Source: Mannheimia cairinae | GTDB taxonomy: Bacteria; Pseudomonadota; Gammaproteobacteria; Enterobacterales; Pasteurellaceae | DNA length: 64,000 nucleotides | Assembly (NCBI RefSeq): GCF_028649535.1 | Contig: NZ_JAQSJE010000009.1 | Location: 248,001-312,000 of the forward strand | Direction of reading: 5' to 3' | Shown here: positions 27,576 through 39,306 of the stretch, piece by piece | How the letters are laid out: every line of letters begins with the position of its first letter | How positions within the stretch are numbered: position 1 is the first letter of the stretch | Notes under the pieces: generated by a model | Told to the model about the DNA's origin: nothing | The model's database searches: none | What the model saw: only the letters and a program-made list of their open reading frames with translations | Program-made: the position numbers and the translations under genes

Positions 27576-27875
27576 TTAAGGCTCAATATTTAAAAGGCAT
27601 TGATAAATCTTTGTTCCATTCCCTAACAGCGGTTTGCCGATAATAACGGTTAATTTGTGAGAACCTACAGGTAAGCGACTAAATTGGATACGATTACGCT
27701 TTACTGGACCAGCATCACGTTCACCATTTTCAAGTTCTAACTCCCATACGGATTGTATCTTTTTAGTTTTATCTGCAAAAAAAAGAGGGATATACACAGG
27801 TAATGATGATGAAAAAGAAATTTGCTCAGGAATGACTTTACAAGATGCTTTTTTAGAAGATAACTGATTCGTCAT
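27576..27875 (-). pseudogene. Detached N-terminal domain of 4-alpha-glucanotransferase (MalQ-like)
   Basis: A 99-residue ORF. Its pattern (VWELELENGE, a gap, NRIQFSRLPVGSHKLTVIIG, then a Cys and a terminal LNIEP) follows the beta-sandwich N-domain of MalQ as I remember it: W-x-L-x-x-ENG, then LPxGxHxLxL and CxLIVxP. No GH77 catalytic domain follows; the frame ends at 27576 and the next 280 bases read as the pnp leader. It has a plausible ATG with AGGACATTTCT nearby, so it may be expressed. Most likely it is a leftover of a deleted malQ; a free-standing carbohydrate-binding protein is the alternative. Family assignment is from memory of motifs. Confidence 0.55.
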
Positions 27876-27931
27876 AGAAATGTCCTTATTTAAATTAAGT
27901 TGAAGTGATTCATTGTATCGTTAAAAATAAA

Positions 27932-27966
27932 AAAGTGTTGGAAATAATGCTTAAAACCAACACTTT
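27932..27966 (-). terminator. sodC terminator
   Basis: On the minus strand AAAGTGTTGG pairs with CCAACACTTT across a 15-base loop and is followed by TTTATTTTTAA. Confidence 0.8.
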
Positions 27967-27984
27967 ACTAATTTAGATCAAATT

Positions 27985-28533
27985 TTATTTAATTACACCG
28001 CAAGCCATACGAGGACCACCGCCACCAAGTGCTACTGGATGGTCTGAGTGGTTATCGCCACCAGCGTGAATCATTAATGAACGACCTTTAACATCATCTA
28101 ATTTTTTTAAGCGAGGTGCTAAAACTGGATAGGTTGCAGTACCATCGTGTAGAACTGTTAATGCAGGTAAATCACCTAAGTGTGCATCATCAGCCCAAGG
28201 GAAACCGTGCTTACCTGTTTTATTTGGATCCCAGTGGCCCCCAGCAGCTAAACCTTCCGTTAATTTACCATCTTTTTCTTTAGGATCACAACTTGGATTT
28301 TCGTGGATATGGAAACCGTGTAAACCTTCCGTTAAATCCGTTAAGTTAGGTGTGAAAACTAGCCCATAAGCTGATTCTGTAATTTCCACTGTACCAATAT
28401 CTTTATTACCTTTTTCTGCATCTAATTGCTGAACACTAACCACAATTTTTGCATTTTGCTCAGCAGCCATAGCTGATGTTGAAATACCAAGTAAAGAACC
28501 TAATGCAATAGCCAATACTGTTTTCATTCTCAT
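27985..28533 (-). CDS. sodC: Periplasmic Cu/Zn superoxide dismutase SodC
   Basis: Dismutates superoxide in the periplasm and is a protection factor of pathogenic pasteurellae. The signal peptide [22 protein letters not shown] is followed by the SOD fold. [13 protein letters not shown] supplies copper ligands and the disulfide cysteine, [13 protein letters not shown] the shared and zinc histidines, and the C-terminal [10 protein letters not shown] the arginine and second cysteine. I start at the ATG at 28533 (182 residues), 7 bases after AAGGAT; a longer frame to 28578 adds a non-signal-like extension without a ribosome site. Confidence 0.95.
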   Translation of the reverse strand: MRMKTVLAIALGSLLGISTSAMAAEQNAKIVVSVQQLDAEKGNKDIGTVEITESAYGLVFTPNLTDLTEGLHGFHIHENPSCDPKEKDGKLTEGLAAGGHWDPNKTGKHGFPWADDAHLGDLPALTVLHDGTATYPVLAPRLKKLDDVKGRSLMIHAGGDNHSDHPVALGGGGPRMACGVIK

Positions 28534-28616
28534 AAAATCATCCTTATTCAATTTGGGTGGTTTTGCCTTAAGTGGCAAGCCATTTTAACCACAGTCGCCA
28601 AATTTTGTAAATAAAA

Positions 28617-28641
28617 AAATGCCCTAAAAATAAGGGCATTT
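28617..28641 (-). terminator. ackA-pta terminator
   Basis: AAATGCCCT / AGGGCATTT with a 7-base A/T loop; the minus strand continues TTTTTATTT. Confidence 0.85.
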
Positions 28642-28662
28642 CATTATATTTATAGTGGGTGA

Positions 28663-30798
28663 TTATTGTGTTGCTTGGATTGCAGTTAATGCAATGGTAT
28701 AAACAATATCATCTACTAAAGCTCCACGAGATAAGTCATTTACTGGTTTTCTCATACCTTGTAACATTGGGCCGATTGAGACTAAATCAGCAGAGCGTTG
28801 TACTGCTTTATATGTGGTATTACCAGTATTTAAGTCTGGGAATACAAATACAGTTGCTTTACCCGCAACAGGAGAGTTTGGAGCTTTAGAGCGAGCCACA
28901 TCTTCCATTACTGCTGCATCATATTGTAGTGGGCCATCAATAATTAAATCTGGACGTTTTTCTTGAGCAATACGTGTTGCTTCTTTTACTTTCTCAACAT
29001 CTGCACCAGAACCTGATGTACCTGTTGAGTAAGAGATCATTGCCACACGTGGGTCAATACCAAATGCTTTTGCTGATTCTGCAGATTGAATTGCAATTTC
29101 TGCTAATTGTTCTGCTGTTGGATCTGGATTTACAGCACAGTCACCATATACTAATACTTGATCTGGTAATAGCATAAAGAAGATTGATGAAACAATAGAG
29201 CTACCTGGTGCTGTTTTAATAATTTGCATTGGTGGGCGAATGGTGTTCGCAGTAGTATGAACAGCACCTGAAACTAAACCATCAACTTCGCCAGCTTCTA
29301 GCATCATTGTACCTAACACAACGGTATCGGTTAATTGCTCACGTGCAACAACTTCTGTCATACCTTTTGCTTTACGTAATTCCACTAAACGAGCAACATA
29401 GTTTTCGCTTACTGTTTCAGGATCGATAATAGTAATACCTGAACCTAATTTAACTCCTTGTGCTTCAGCAACACGTTGAACATCAGTTGGATTTGCTAAT
29501 AGTACACATTCTGCAATACCACGTTCAGCACATAATGCAGCGGCTTTTACCGTACGAGGCTCATCACCTTCTGGTAATACAATACGTTTTTTCGCTTGGC
29601 GTGCAAATTCAGTTAATTGATAACGGAACGCTGCAGGAGATAAACGACGTGCACGGCTTGCTGCTTTTGAAATTTCATCAACAAAACCTGCGTTAAATTG
29701 GCTTGCCATATATTCTTTAATTTCAGCAATACGTTCTTTATCATCTACAGGCACTTCTAAGCTAAAGCTTTGTAAACTTAATGCTGTTTGCCAAGTATTT
29801 CCTTCAATGCGGAATACAGGCACACCGGTTTCAAAGGCTTGCTGACAAAGTTTTGAAATTGGTAATTCAACTTTATAGCCACCTGTTAATAAGATTGCAC
29901 CAATTTTAACGCCGTTCATTACTGCAAGTGATGCTGCAACTAAAACCTCTGGACGATCTGCAGAAGTTACTAATAAGCTACCCGCTTTAAAATGATCGAC
30001 CATATGTGGAAGACTACGAGCACAGAAGGTTACACCACGAATACGGCGAGTTCTAATTTCACCTTCATATAAGATAGAAGCACCTAAGTGTTTTGCTACA
30101 TCAATAGCACGAGTTGCGATAAGATCTGCTTTCCATTCAACACAACCTAAAAGCTTAATTGGACTTTTTGCAAATAGGTTCTCCACTTCAGCAACATTAT
30201 TGCTAGAGTGTTGGAATGAATCAAAAATTTCAGTTAAATCTGGGCGAGTACGTCCTGATTCATCAACAGGTGCATTAAATTTATTAATAATTACACCAAG
30301 TAAATTAGGATTACTGCGGCCACCAAACTCGGATGCAGCTGCTTCAATACGTTCTTTTAATTGTGCCGGAGTATCTGATGCAGGAGCTGCAACTAATACA
30401 AGCTCAGCATCTAATGCTTGAGCCATTTCATAGTTGATGCTATTAGCATAAGAGTTTTTACGGGTTGGAATTAACCCCTCAATAACAACAATTTCATTAT
30501 TTTTAGATAATTTCTGATGACGTTCTACAATTTTTTCTAATAAAACATCTGTTTGATTTTGACCAATAAGTGTTTCCGCTTCACTTAACATAAATGGTTC
30601 ACCCACTTCTGTTGTTTGATCGGCACGAATAATTGTTGTAGAACGGTCTAATGTATCTTCACCACTAATAGGCTGTGAAATAGGTTTTAAAAAACCAACT
30701 TTAGAACCTTTTTGTTCTAATGCGTGGACTAAACCTAAGCTTACACTTGTTAAACCAACACCGGTTGAAATAGGAATAAGAATAATAGTTCTAGACAT
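28663..30798 (-). CDS. pta: Phosphate acetyltransferase
   Basis: Interconverts acetyl-CoA and acetyl phosphate. A 711-residue class II Pta: an N-terminal P-loop/BioD-like domain starts [27 protein letters not shown] domain follows (about 215-330). The C-terminal PTA_PTB catalytic domain (about 390-708) has [18 protein letters not shown] and [11 protein letters not shown]. It lies 51 bp after ackA in the usual ackA-pta operon, supplying ATP by overflow or anaerobic acetate formation. Confidence 0.97.
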   Translation of the reverse strand: MSRTIILIPISTGVGLTSVSLGLVHALEQKGSKVGFLKPISQPISGEDTLDRSTTIIRADQTTEVGEPFMLSEAETLIGQNQTDVLLEKIVERHQKLSKNNEIVVIEGLIPTRKNSYANSINYEMAQALDAELVLVAAPASDTPAQLKERIEAAASEFGGRSNPNLLGVIINKFNAPVDESGRTRPDLTEIFDSFQHSSNNVAEVENLFAKSPIKLLGCVEWKADLIATRAIDVAKHLGASILYEGEIRTRRIRGVTFCARSLPHMVDHFKAGSLLVTSADRPEVLVAASLAVMNGVKIGAILLTGGYKVELPISKLCQQAFETGVPVFRIEGNTWQTALSLQSFSLEVPVDDKERIAEIKEYMASQFNAGFVDEISKAASRARRLSPAAFRYQLTEFARQAKKRIVLPEGDEPRTVKAAALCAERGIAECVLLANPTDVQRVAEAQGVKLGSGITIIDPETVSENYVARLVELRKAKGMTEVVAREQLTDTVVLGTMMLEAGEVDGLVSGAVHTTANTIRPPMQIIKTAPGSSIVSSIFFMLLPDQVLVYGDCAVNPDPTAEQLAEIAIQSAESAKAFGIDPRVAMISYSTGTSGSGADVEKVKEATRIAQEKRPDLIIDGPLQYDAAVMEDVARSKAPNSPVAGKATVFVFPDLNTGNTTYKAVQRSADLVSIGPMLQGMRKPVNDLSRGALVDDIVYTIALTAIQATQ

Positions 30799-30849
30799 AA
30801 TAATTTCCGATTTTAATAAAGTGAAAGGGCAGAATATCTGCCCCTATAA

Positions 30850-32058
30850 TTATAATGCTAATTTAGCTGTATCTTGTGCGATAACTAATTCTTCATTAGT
30901 TGGAATAACTACAGCTTTGAAAGCTGAATCATCAGTTGTAATAACTCCTTCTTTACCAAAGCGAGCAGCAAGATTACGTTCGTTATCTAATTTAATACCG
31001 AATAATTTTAAATGATTTAATGTTAATTCACGTACGTGAGCTGAGTTCTCACCGATACCGCCTGTAAATGCAATAGCATCTAAGTGAGAATCGCCTAAGA
31101 TAGCCATATATGCACCAATATATTTAGCTAAGCGATAGCTATATACATCTAAAGCACGTTTTGCTTCTGGTTTTGATGCATCATCATAGTTATCTTCCGC
31201 ATAACGGCAGTCACTTGTTACTTCAGTTAAACCTAAAAGACCAGATTTTTTCACTAAAGTATCTTCGATCTGTTCCATTGACATACCTAAATTTTTGTAT
31301 AGGTAGAAAATGATGGCAGGGTCAATATCACCAGAACGAGTACCCATTACTAAACCTTCTAATGGTGTTAAGCCCATTGAGGTATCGATACATTTACCAT
31401 TGCGAACAACAGAAACCGAACCACCGTTACCTAAATGGCACACGATAACATTAGTTTGTTCAACTGGTTTATTTGTAAGCTCTGCAACTTGTGAAGTAAT
31501 GAATAAATGGCTAGTACCGTGAGCACCGTAGCGACGGATACCTTGCTCTTTATATAGGTTATATGGAAGAGCATATAAGTATGCTTCTTCTGGCATAGTT
31601 TGGTGGAATGCTGTATCAAATACAGCAACATTTTTATCTTTTAATTCAGGGAAAATACGGAATGCTTCTTTAATACCAATTAAATGAGCAGGGTTGTGCA
31701 ATGGTGCAAATTGAATTGCATCTTCAATACCTTTAACAACTTCATCTGTAATCAATGCTGAAGCAGTAAATTTTTCGCCACCGTGAACAATACGATGACC
31801 AATAGCACCAATGCTTGCTTTTAATTCATCAGATAATAATTTTTCAGCAATGAATGTAAGTGCTTCACTATGTGCTGCACCAGCACCTAAATCTGCATTA
31901 CCTTTCTCACCGTTTAATTTCCATTTAATACGGGCATCTTCCAAATGAAATGCTTCAGCAAGACCTGATAATTTCTCGTTACCAGTTACAGGATCTAAAA
32001 TAGCAAATTTAAGAGATGAGCTACCGCAGTTAAGGATTAAGATTAAGTTTTTAGACAT
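30850..32058 (-). CDS. ackA: Acetate kinase
   Basis: Makes ATP and acetate from acetyl phosphate. ASKHA-fold signature [14 protein letters not shown] at the N-terminus, [12 protein letters not shown]-type phosphate loop (here [15 protein letters not shown], about residue 207) and [14 protein letters not shown] near 330. I choose the ATG at 32058 (402 residues): AAAAGG stands about 10 bases upstream, whereas a TTG two codons earlier is too close to it. First gene of ackA-pta, divergent from the cpdB-like gene. Confidence 0.97.
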   Translation of the reverse strand: MSKNLILILNCGSSSLKFAILDPVTGNEKLSGLAEAFHLEDARIKWKLNGEKGNADLGAGAAHSEALTFIAEKLLSDELKASIGAIGHRIVHGGEKFTASALITDEVVKGIEDAIQFAPLHNPAHLIGIKEAFRIFPELKDKNVAVFDTAFHQTMPEEAYLYALPYNLYKEQGIRRYGAHGTSHLFITSQVAELTNKPVEQTNVIVCHLGNGGSVSVVRNGKCIDTSMGLTPLEGLVMGTRSGDIDPAIIFYLYKNLGMSMEQIEDTLVKKSGLLGLTEVTSDCRYAEDNYDDASKPEAKRALDVYSYRLAKYIGAYMAILGDSHLDAIAFTGGIGENSAHVRELTLNHLKLFGIKLDNERNLAARFGKEGVITTDDSAFKAVVIPTNEELVIAQDTAKLAL

Positions 32059-32231
32059 TGTCAAATTACCTTTTTACGTGTTTTATGAAAGGAGTATATA
32101 TATTACGCATACAAATTCATTATATGCAATCTTGATAAGGATACACTTTTAACGTATTAAAATAAATTCTATTTGGAAAAAATGTTACATTTTTTTGACA
32201 TAACAAGACTTTTTGCATAAAAAATCATTTT

Positions 32232-32247
32232 TGTGATCTACTTCTCA
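32232..32247. promoter_or_regulatory. Candidate CRP site before the cpdB-like gene
   Basis: TGTGA-TCTACT-TCTCA, 9 of 10 informative bases of the CRP consensus. It lies 87 bp before the cpdB-like ATG and about 175 bp from ackA; control of the nucleotidase is the nearer reading. Confidence 0.5.
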
Positions 32248-32333
32248 AAAAAAGAGTAGAGAATGGAGTCTTCTTTTTATTAAAATATATGCCCCCAATT
32301 TTATACCTATAAACAATTATAAAGGAAATTATT

Positions 32334-34313
32334 ATGCTTAATAGAAGACGTTTCATTCAATTAGGTGCAAGTGCAATGTTAGTGTTGGGTTCTAATCGAT
32401 TTGCATTTGCAACCGGAGCAAAAACCAGTAAGGCAGATTTACGTGTTATTGCAACAACCGATATTCACGGTTTTTTGACAGATTTTGATTATTATAAAGA
32501 TGCTCCAACAGAAAAATTTGGTTTTACTCGAACGGCAACATTAATCAAACAGGCTAGAGCAGAAGTAAAAAACAGCGTATTAGTTGATAATGGCGATTTA
32601 ATTCAGGGCAATCCAATTTCAGATTACCAATCAACTAAAGGTTCCAAAGAAGGGAAGCCTGAACCTTCAATTATGGCATTAAATGCAATGCAATATGAAG
32701 TAGGAACGCTAGGCAATCACGAATTCAACTACGGTTTAGATTATTTAGATACCGCTATCAAACAAGCAAAATTCCCAATCATCAATGCAAATATTGTTAA
32801 ACCAGGCACAGATGAACCTTTCTTCCAACCCTATTTCATTCAAGAAAAATCTATTGTAGATAATAACGGTAATACACAAACTGTAAAAATTGGTTATATC
32901 GGCTTTGTGCCGCCACAAGTAATGATTTGGGACAAAGCCAACCTTGAGGGTAAAGTAGAAGCCCGAGATATTGTTAAAACGGCAGAAAAATATGTGCCTA
33001 TAGTAAAAGCAGAGGGGGCAGATGTCGTTGTTGCACTTGCTCATACTGGCCCGTCTGATGAACCTTATAAAGAAGGGGCAGAGAACTCAGCATTTTATTT
33101 AGCTGACGTAAAAGATATTGATGCGGTTGTATTTGGGCATTCACATCGCTTATTCCCAAATAAAGAATTTGCAAGCTCACCAAATGCTGACATTGAAAAA
33201 GGCACAATGAAAGGTGTACCAGAAAGTATGGCAGGCTATTGGGGCAACAATATTAGTGTGATTGATTTAACACTTGCGGAAAACAACGGTAAATGGGCGG
33301 TTGTAGATGGTAGAGCAGCATTACGTCCAATTTATGATGCTGAGAAGAAACAAGCAACTGTTGAAAATCACCCTGAAATGGTCGCATTACTAAAAGAAAC
33401 TCACGAAGCAACACGTAGCTTTGTTTCTCAACCGATTGGTAATGCAACAGACAATATGTATAGCTACCTCGCATTAGTACAAGATGACCCGACTATTCAA
33501 ATTGTAAACCAAGCTCAAAAAGCTTATGTAGAAAATGTTGTTAAAGGTTTACCTGAACTTGCAGGCTTACCTATTTTAAGTGCTGGAGCACCATTTAAAG
33601 CCGGTGGTCGTAAAAACGATCCTACAGGTTATACAGAAGTTGATAAAGGCGAATTAACATTCCGTAATGCCTCTGATTTATATCTATATCCAAATACTTT
33701 AGTTGTAGTAAAAGCAACAGGAGCAGAACTAAAAGAATGGTTGGAATGTAGTGCGGGTATGTTCAAACAGATTGATGTGACTAGCGATAAACCGCAATAT
33801 CTATTAGATTGGACAGGTTTCCGTACCTATAATTACGATGTTATTGATGGGGTAGAATATCAATTTGATTTAACTCAGCCAGCTCGTTACGATGGCGATT
33901 GCAAACTTATTAATAAAGATTCACACCGTGTGGTTAATCTGACTTTTAACGGTAAACCTGTTGATGAAAAACAAGAGTTTTTAATTGCAACGAATAACTA
34001 TCGTGCTTATGGTGGTAAATTCCCGGGTACAGGCGATAAACACATTGTGTTTGCAGCTCCTGATGAAAACCGTCAAGTGTTAGCAAACTATATTTCAGCA
34101 GAAACTAAAGCACACGGAAAAGTAAGTCCAAAAGCAGACAACAACTGGCGAATTGCACCAATTTCATCAAACGTGAAATTAGATATTCGCTTTGAAACAT
34201 CGCCAACAGAAAAAGCAAAAGCCTTTATTCAAACTAATGCACAATATCCAATGGAATATGTGGAAAATGATGAGATAGGTTTTGCAGTGTATCGAGTTGA
34301 TTTAACAAAATAA
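32334..34313 (+). CDS. cpdB: Periplasmic 2',3'-cyclic-nucleotide 2'-phosphodiesterase / 3'-nucleotidase (CpdB-like)
   Basis: A 659-residue exported metallophosphoesterase that breaks down extracellular nucleotides. The N-terminus ([19 protein letters not shown]) carries a twin-arginine motif, so Tat export is likely, unlike Sec-exported E. coli CpdB. Metal motifs: ATTDIHG (near 40), [10 protein letters not shown] (about 83), GNHEFNYG (about 125) and GHSHRLFP (about 268). The 5'-nucleotidase C-terminal domain (about 365-560) has the [12 protein letters not shown] substrate region. AAGGAAATTATT precedes the ATG. CpdB specificity over NadN/UshA is judged from overall resemblance and length. Confidence 0.85.
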   Translation: MLNRRRFIQLGASAMLVLGSNRFAFATGAKTSKADLRVIATTDIHGFLTDFDYYKDAPTEKFGFTRTATLIKQARAEVKNSVLVDNGDLIQGNPISDYQSTKGSKEGKPEPSIMALNAMQYEVGTLGNHEFNYGLDYLDTAIKQAKFPIINANIVKPGTDEPFFQPYFIQEKSIVDNNGNTQTVKIGYIGFVPPQVMIWDKANLEGKVEARDIVKTAEKYVPIVKAEGADVVVALAHTGPSDEPYKEGAENSAFYLADVKDIDAVVFGHSHRLFPNKEFASSPNADIEKGTMKGVPESMAGYWGNNISVIDLTLAENNGKWAVVDGRAALRPIYDAEKKQATVENHPEMVALLKETHEATRSFVSQPIGNATDNMYSYLALVQDDPTIQIVNQAQKAYVENVVKGLPELAGLPILSAGAPFKAGGRKNDPTGYTEVDKGELTFRNASDLYLYPNTLVVVKATGAELKEWLECSAGMFKQIDVTSDKPQYLLDWTGFRTYNYDVIDGVEYQFDLTQPARYDGDCKLINKDSHRVVNLTFNGKPVDEKQEFLIATNNYRAYGGKFPGTGDKHIVFAAPDENRQVLANYISAETKAHGKVSPKADNNWRIAPISSNVKLDIRFETSPTEKAKAFIQTNAQYPMEYVENDEIGFAVYRVDLTK

Positions 34314-34340
34314 GGACGATTTCATAAACGAAACAAGTAA

Positions 34341-34386
34341 ACAAGCGGTTAAATTTGTAAAATATTTTGCAAATTTAACCGCTTGA
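34341..34386. terminator. Bidirectional terminator (inverted uptake-signal pair)
   Basis: AAGCGGTTAAATTTG (34343-34357) pairs over 15 bp with CAAATTTAACCGCTT (34370-34384) between the convergent cpdB-like and nadV genes. Confidence 0.8.
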
Positions 34387-34399
34387 TTTTAAAGGTTAT

Positions 34400-35884
34400 T
34401 TACCCGTTAAATTGACTGTCTATATTCTGGCGAATTTCATCAAAATTGGTTAATTTTATTAATTTACCATTTTCAAAAATCACTTCTAAAAGATCATCTG
34501 AAAAATCATCAAGGGCAGTTAAGCCATCAACATAAGAGTCTAGCGAAGTCACTTTTACACGTCCTTTTTGCGATTTTTTTAATCCAGAATCCGTTTTAGG
34601 GGCTTTAAATATTGCCTTTTCAATGCCATCAATAGTAATTGATGTCGCTTTAATGGCAAAACCAAGGGTATCACGTGTATTACGTTGATAGGTTTGTGCA
34701 CCGACACCAAACACAATATTACTTGATGCAAAGCCTTTGGCTTTTAAACCTTCTAAAATAGTAATCATTTTTTCATAAGTGACACCATCTCCGTAAATAG
34801 CTCCTATATGCGAATCGAGCTCTTTATAACCTTGATTATTTGTGGTTCCGCCAAATATATCCCATAAACACTCGATCAATCCTTTACGTTCATATTCCGT
34901 TTTCGCATTTGGATTGCCACAAATAATGGTAAAAAAATCACCGCTATCAGGACGGATAATCACTTTTGCATTTTCAGGTCGAGCTAATATTTCACCTTTT
35001 AACAAGGGGAGATTTACCGTAATATTGTGCCAAAAATCTGTAGTATCAGCGACAATAGAGAGAGCATTATTAGGGTATTTTTTCATTAAATAACGGAAAG
35101 TTGGCAGCTCATCAACACCGTGTGAACTCATTACTGAATGTTCAGAGGCTGGAATAGAAGTGCCAATAAGTGATGTAGCACCATAATATGTCTTAACATA
35201 TGAAATTGCAGGAATGGTATCTGTGCCTAAAAAAGCCGTTAAATGCCCAGCTCCCGAACTTTCCGCCGATTCCAAAGAACTCATTCCTCGCATAGAGAAA
35301 TCGTGAGATTGAAATGGAATATGAGCTTGATTATCACAAGTTTGTTTCGCAAATTCAGTTAGAATTTTACGATAAGCAAATGCAATAGATGCAGAAGTAA
35401 TAGGTTGCCATAAAGAAACATTGATTAAAGTTTCTAAATAGTTAGTAAGCCAGAAAAAATCTGGATGGGTGTTTTCAATCGTCATCATCGGTACTTTAAT
35501 TGCTACGGATTTACCTTCTGGAATCGCTTTAATTCGAATAGGTAAGTATCCTAACTGATGTAATTGAGCAATATGTTCACCGTTATCGCTTATTTGCAAA
35601 GTATCAGCAATAAAGGTTGTATATTCCGATACCACTTCGTTTTGAGAGCGAGTAAAGAAATTATCATTAAAATAATGAATTAAATACTTTTTGATAAAAG
35701 CTTGAAATCCAAATGAAACGACTTGAGTAAGAAATGGTGCATTTGCATTACTACGAGGGGTGAATGTACTATATAAAAACTGTGAGTTTTCTGGATACTG
35801 AATTCGGTGTGATGTTTTATAAAAATCACATAATAAAGACGGAATAGCTGTAGAACGTATTTTTTTATTAGATAAGTTATGCAT
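34400..35884 (-). CDS. nadV: Nicotinamide phosphoribosyltransferase NadV
   Basis: Converts nicotinamide plus PRPP to nicotinamide mononucleotide. In Pasteurellaceae its presence marks NAD (V-factor) independence. The 494-residue protein shows NAMPT-family motifs: LLCDFYKTSHRIQYP at the start, SSHGVDELPTFRY, VADTTDFWHN (active-site region), VIIRPDSGDF and GAIYGDGVTYE. The ATG at 35884 has a weak upstream purine tract; a perfect palindrome lies 30 bp upstream. In related species the gene may be plasmid-borne or chromosomal; here it sits between housekeeping genes with its own terminators and no mobile element nearby. Confidence 0.93.
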   Translation of the reverse strand: MHNLSNKKIRSTAIPSLLCDFYKTSHRIQYPENSQFLYSTFTPRSNANAPFLTQVVSFGFQAFIKKYLIHYFNDNFFTRSQNEVVSEYTTFIADTLQISDNGEHIAQLHQLGYLPIRIKAIPEGKSVAIKVPMMTIENTHPDFFWLTNYLETLINVSLWQPITSASIAFAYRKILTEFAKQTCDNQAHIPFQSHDFSMRGMSSLESAESSGAGHLTAFLGTDTIPAISYVKTYYGATSLIGTSIPASEHSVMSSHGVDELPTFRYLMKKYPNNALSIVADTTDFWHNITVNLPLLKGEILARPENAKVIIRPDSGDFFTIICGNPNAKTEYERKGLIECLWDIFGGTTNNQGYKELDSHIGAIYGDGVTYEKMITILEGLKAKGFASSNIVFGVGAQTYQRNTRDTLGFAIKATSITIDGIEKAIFKAPKTDSGLKKSQKGRVKVTSLDSYVDGLTALDDFSDDLLEVIFENGKLIKLTNFDEIRQNIDSQFNG

Positions 35885-36060
35885 ATTTTACATTTTAAGT
35901 TCTATTAAATGATTGATACAAAATATCATAATGTAAAGTATTTGCAACTTATTTTATAAATATTGGAATTTATCTAGAAAATAGGTTTTATCTCTGCATA
36001 TTTAAATATTATTAATTCCAGTTGAACTTTCGCATAACGTAGATTATGTTAAATAGAGTA
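35885..36060. promoter_or_regulatory. nadV upstream region with nested inverted repeats
   Basis: TGATA-CAAAA-TATCA (35914-35928) is a perfect 15-bp palindrome. Around it TTTACATT (35887-35894) and AATGTAAA (35930-35937) form an outer pair. Both lie 3-53 bp before the nadV start and could be repressor sites or promoter-overlapping operators. No regulator consensus recognised. Confidence 0.45.
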
Positions 36061-36066
36061 TAAAGA

Positions 36067-36092
36067 AAAACCATCTCATACGAAATGGTTTT
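36067..36092 (-). terminator. metB terminator
   Basis: Minus strand AAAACCAT / ATGGTTTT with a 10-base loop and TTCTTT after it. Confidence 0.75.
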
Positions 36093-36114
36093 CTTGAAAG
36101 GTAAATAAGACAAA

Positions 36115-37248
36115 TTATTTCAGCTGTTTAAATGCTTGTAATAAATCAGCCTTAATATCTTCAACGTGTTCTAAACCCACAGAAAATCTTAATAGATTAT
36201 TGGTAATGCCTCGTGCGATACGTTCTGCTTCTGGAATATCCATATGGGTTTGCGTTGCTGGATAAGTGATAAAACTTTCTGTACCGCCTAAACTTTCTGC
36301 AAAGGTAATCAATTTCATTGCTTTAAGGAATTTTGGTACCCATTCTTCTTTTTGTAGGCGGAAAGATAACATTCCACTTTTTCCTGAATAAAGTACGCTG
36401 TCAATTTCAGGCTGCTCTGCTAAAAATTTAGCTAATTCTGTTGCATTTGATTGGTGACGCTCCATACGTAATGCTAGTGTTTTTAAGCCTCGAACCGCAA
36501 GGTATGAATCAAATGGTGAAAGTACCGCACCAGCACAATTTTGGAAATAGAATAAGCGTTCAGTTAAGTTTTGACCATTTACTTTAGTTGCTTCAGAATC
36601 TTTCGCAACGATTAAGCCAGCCAATACATCATTATGACCAGAAAGATATTTGGTCGCACTATGAACAACAATATCTGCCCCCTGTTCAATCGGGCGGAAT
36701 AATACTGGTGTTAAAAATGTATTATCCACAATTAACATTAGATTATGCTTTTTCGCAATTTTAGAAATCGCTGCAACATCACATTCTTCCATTAAAGGGT
36801 TAGAAGGTGTTTCAACAAAAATCGCTTTTGTATTTGGGTTAATTGCTGCTTCAATCGCTACTAAATCAGCCGTATTGACATAAACCGGCTTTAAGGTGTT
36901 GTGATTTTTATGGCTGAAATCAAATAAACGGTAAGATCCGCCGTAAACATCACTTGAAATAATCCATTCATCAGTGCCTTTAAATAAAGACATAATTAGT
37001 TGAATAGCTGCCATTCCAGACGACATTGCAAACCCTGCGTCTCCGCCCTCTAAATCGGCAATTCCCTGCTCTAACACGGCTCGAGTTGGGTTTTTAGTGC
37101 GAGTATAGTCCCAACCGGTTGATTCCCCCAAGCCATCACGACCATAAGCAGTTGATAAAATAATTGGGGTGGCGACTGCCCCAGTTCTTGGGTCAGTACG
37201 GTTTCCCATTTGTACTAAGGTGGTTTCGATGTTGTTGAATTTTGTCAT
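36115..37248 (-). CDS. metB: Cystathionine gamma-synthase-type PLP enzyme
   Basis: PLP enzyme of the Cys/Met metabolism family (377 residues). The PLP-binding lysine is Lys200 in HSATKYLSGHNDVLAG; AMSSGMAAIQ, VDNTFLTPVLFRP and the tyrosine/arginine pair DYTRTKNPTR are all present. It probably replaces the acyl-homoserine activating group with cysteine to give cystathionine for methionine synthesis. MetB, MetC and MccB-type lyases are hard to separate by eye; the N-terminal and DYTRTKNPTR sequence favours gamma-synthase. AAGGAATAACA precedes the ATG. dapB follows upstream on the same strand (59-bp gap). Confidence 0.8.
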   Translation of the reverse strand: MTKFNNIETTLVQMGNRTDPRTGAVATPIILSTAYGRDGLGESTGWDYTRTKNPTRAVLEQGIADLEGGDAGFAMSSGMAAIQLIMSLFKGTDEWIISSDVYGGSYRLFDFSHKNHNTLKPVYVNTADLVAIEAAINPNTKAIFVETPSNPLMEECDVAAISKIAKKHNLMLIVDNTFLTPVLFRPIEQGADIVVHSATKYLSGHNDVLAGLIVAKDSEATKVNGQNLTERLFYFQNCAGAVLSPFDSYLAVRGLKTLALRMERHQSNATELAKFLAEQPEIDSVLYSGKSGMLSFRLQKEEWVPKFLKAMKLITFAESLGGTESFITYPATQTHMDIPEAERIARGITNNLLRFSVGLEHVEDIKADLLQAFKQLK

Positions 37249-37307
37249 TGTTATTCCTTTATATATCCCCTATTTTGAATAAGGGATTCTCGATACTTAG
37301 CAATAGT

Positions 37308-38208
<901 letters not shown>

Positions 38209-38211
38209 AGA

Positions 38212-39306
38212 CTATTTATCTGCTTTCCCCATTACCGCAATATGTACGGTAATCTCTTCTCTGTCGTGATAGAGATGTTTGGCCTGAATGTTAAACCAAA
38301 AGCCGTGTTTTTCTAGCTCTTCTTCCAAATATTGCAAACAAAGCTGAACTTCTTGATAACGCTTTTTCATTGGGAGTTTTAAATTGAAAATTGTTTCTCT
38401 ACACCAACCATTTACTAACCATTTCGCCATAAGTTTAGCAATTCGCATTGGCTGCTCAACCATATCGCACACAAGCCAATCAATTTGCTTACGTTTAGGC
38501 GGTTGGAATTTAAAACCGCCTTCAGGGCAATGTTCTATTCTGCCTGTTTCGTGCAAGCTAGCTGCCATTTTACCGTGATCGACCGCATAAACAAACACAC
38601 CACGTTTTACTAATTGATACGTCCAACCACCTGGGCAAGCACCAAGATCTACACCTGTCATCGAATCATTAAAACGTTTTTTCTCTTCTGCTTGTGGAAT
38701 AAAAGTTAAAATTGCCTCTTCTAATTTTAAAGTAGAACGGCTTGGTGCTTCAGCAGGGAATTTCAATCGAGGAATGCCCATAAAAAATGGCGATTTATTC
38801 TGATTATAAGCATAGCCGACATAGCACGCCCCCGAACGAACAAAGAGAATGTGCAAACTTACACTCCCTTTCATACTTTCAGGCTTACCAAGCCAACCTT
38901 GTTTTTTCAGGGCTGAACGCAGTGGCACGGTAAATTTACGGCAGAATGTTAAAAGCTCTTTCGCTTCATTGGTATCTGGCGTTTCGACAAAAATATCTGA
39001 GCTGTTGCGAGGATTAAATTCTGCAAATTGAGCTAAAATCGGCGAAATTCGGTCATTTTCAGGTAAATTTTGCAGTAAATCACCCACTACTATCATTTGG
39101 CGAGCAAAAATAAACTGCTCAAATTTTAATTCTTTTGCAAGCTTATCTGCATCGCCAGCTTGATAACACTCAAAAATCACATAGCCGCTATTTTCTTTTA
39201 AGTTAGCAAAACCAAATATGCCTAATTGAGCTGCTTTATCGGTAATCTCCCCTGCTACTTCTTTTTCAAACCCTGCACGGCAATATAGAGCTAGTTTATT
39301 GAACAT
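38212..39306 (-). CDS. rlmM: 23S rRNA 2'-O-ribose C2498 methyltransferase RlmM
   Basis: SAM-dependent methylase (364 residues) of 23S rRNA C2498. It has an N-terminal THUMP-like domain and a C-terminal Rossmann-like domain with [21 protein letters not shown] (SAM site, about residues 217-237) and [11 protein letters not shown]. The start [16 protein letters not shown] matches the family. Its start overlaps the end of the DUF423 gene by 11 bp, the same pair as ygdD-rlmM in E. coli, so the two are translationally coupled. Confidence 0.93.
   Translation of the reverse strand: MFNKLALYCRAGFEKEVAGEITDKAAQLGIFGFANLKENSGYVIFECYQAGDADKLAKELKFEQFIFARQMIVVGDLLQNLPENDRISPILAQFAEFNPRNSSDIFVETPDTNEAKELLTFCRKFTVPLRSALKKQGWLGKPESMKGSVSLHILFVRSGACYVGYAYNQNKSPFFMGIPRLKFPAEAPSRSTLKLEEAILTFIPQAEEKKRFNDSMTGVDLGACPGGWTYQLVKRGVFVYAVDHGKMAASLHETGRIEHCPEGGFKFQPPKRKQIDWLVCDMVEQPMRIAKLMAKWLVNGWCRETIFNLKLPMKKRYQEVQLCLQYLEEELEKHGFWFNIQAKHLYHDREEITVHIAVMGKADK

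Noticed and set aside
28534-28578. N-terminal extension of SodC
   Set aside because: The added 15 residues are charged and not signal-like, and would displace the clear signal peptide that begins after AAGGAT at 28533.
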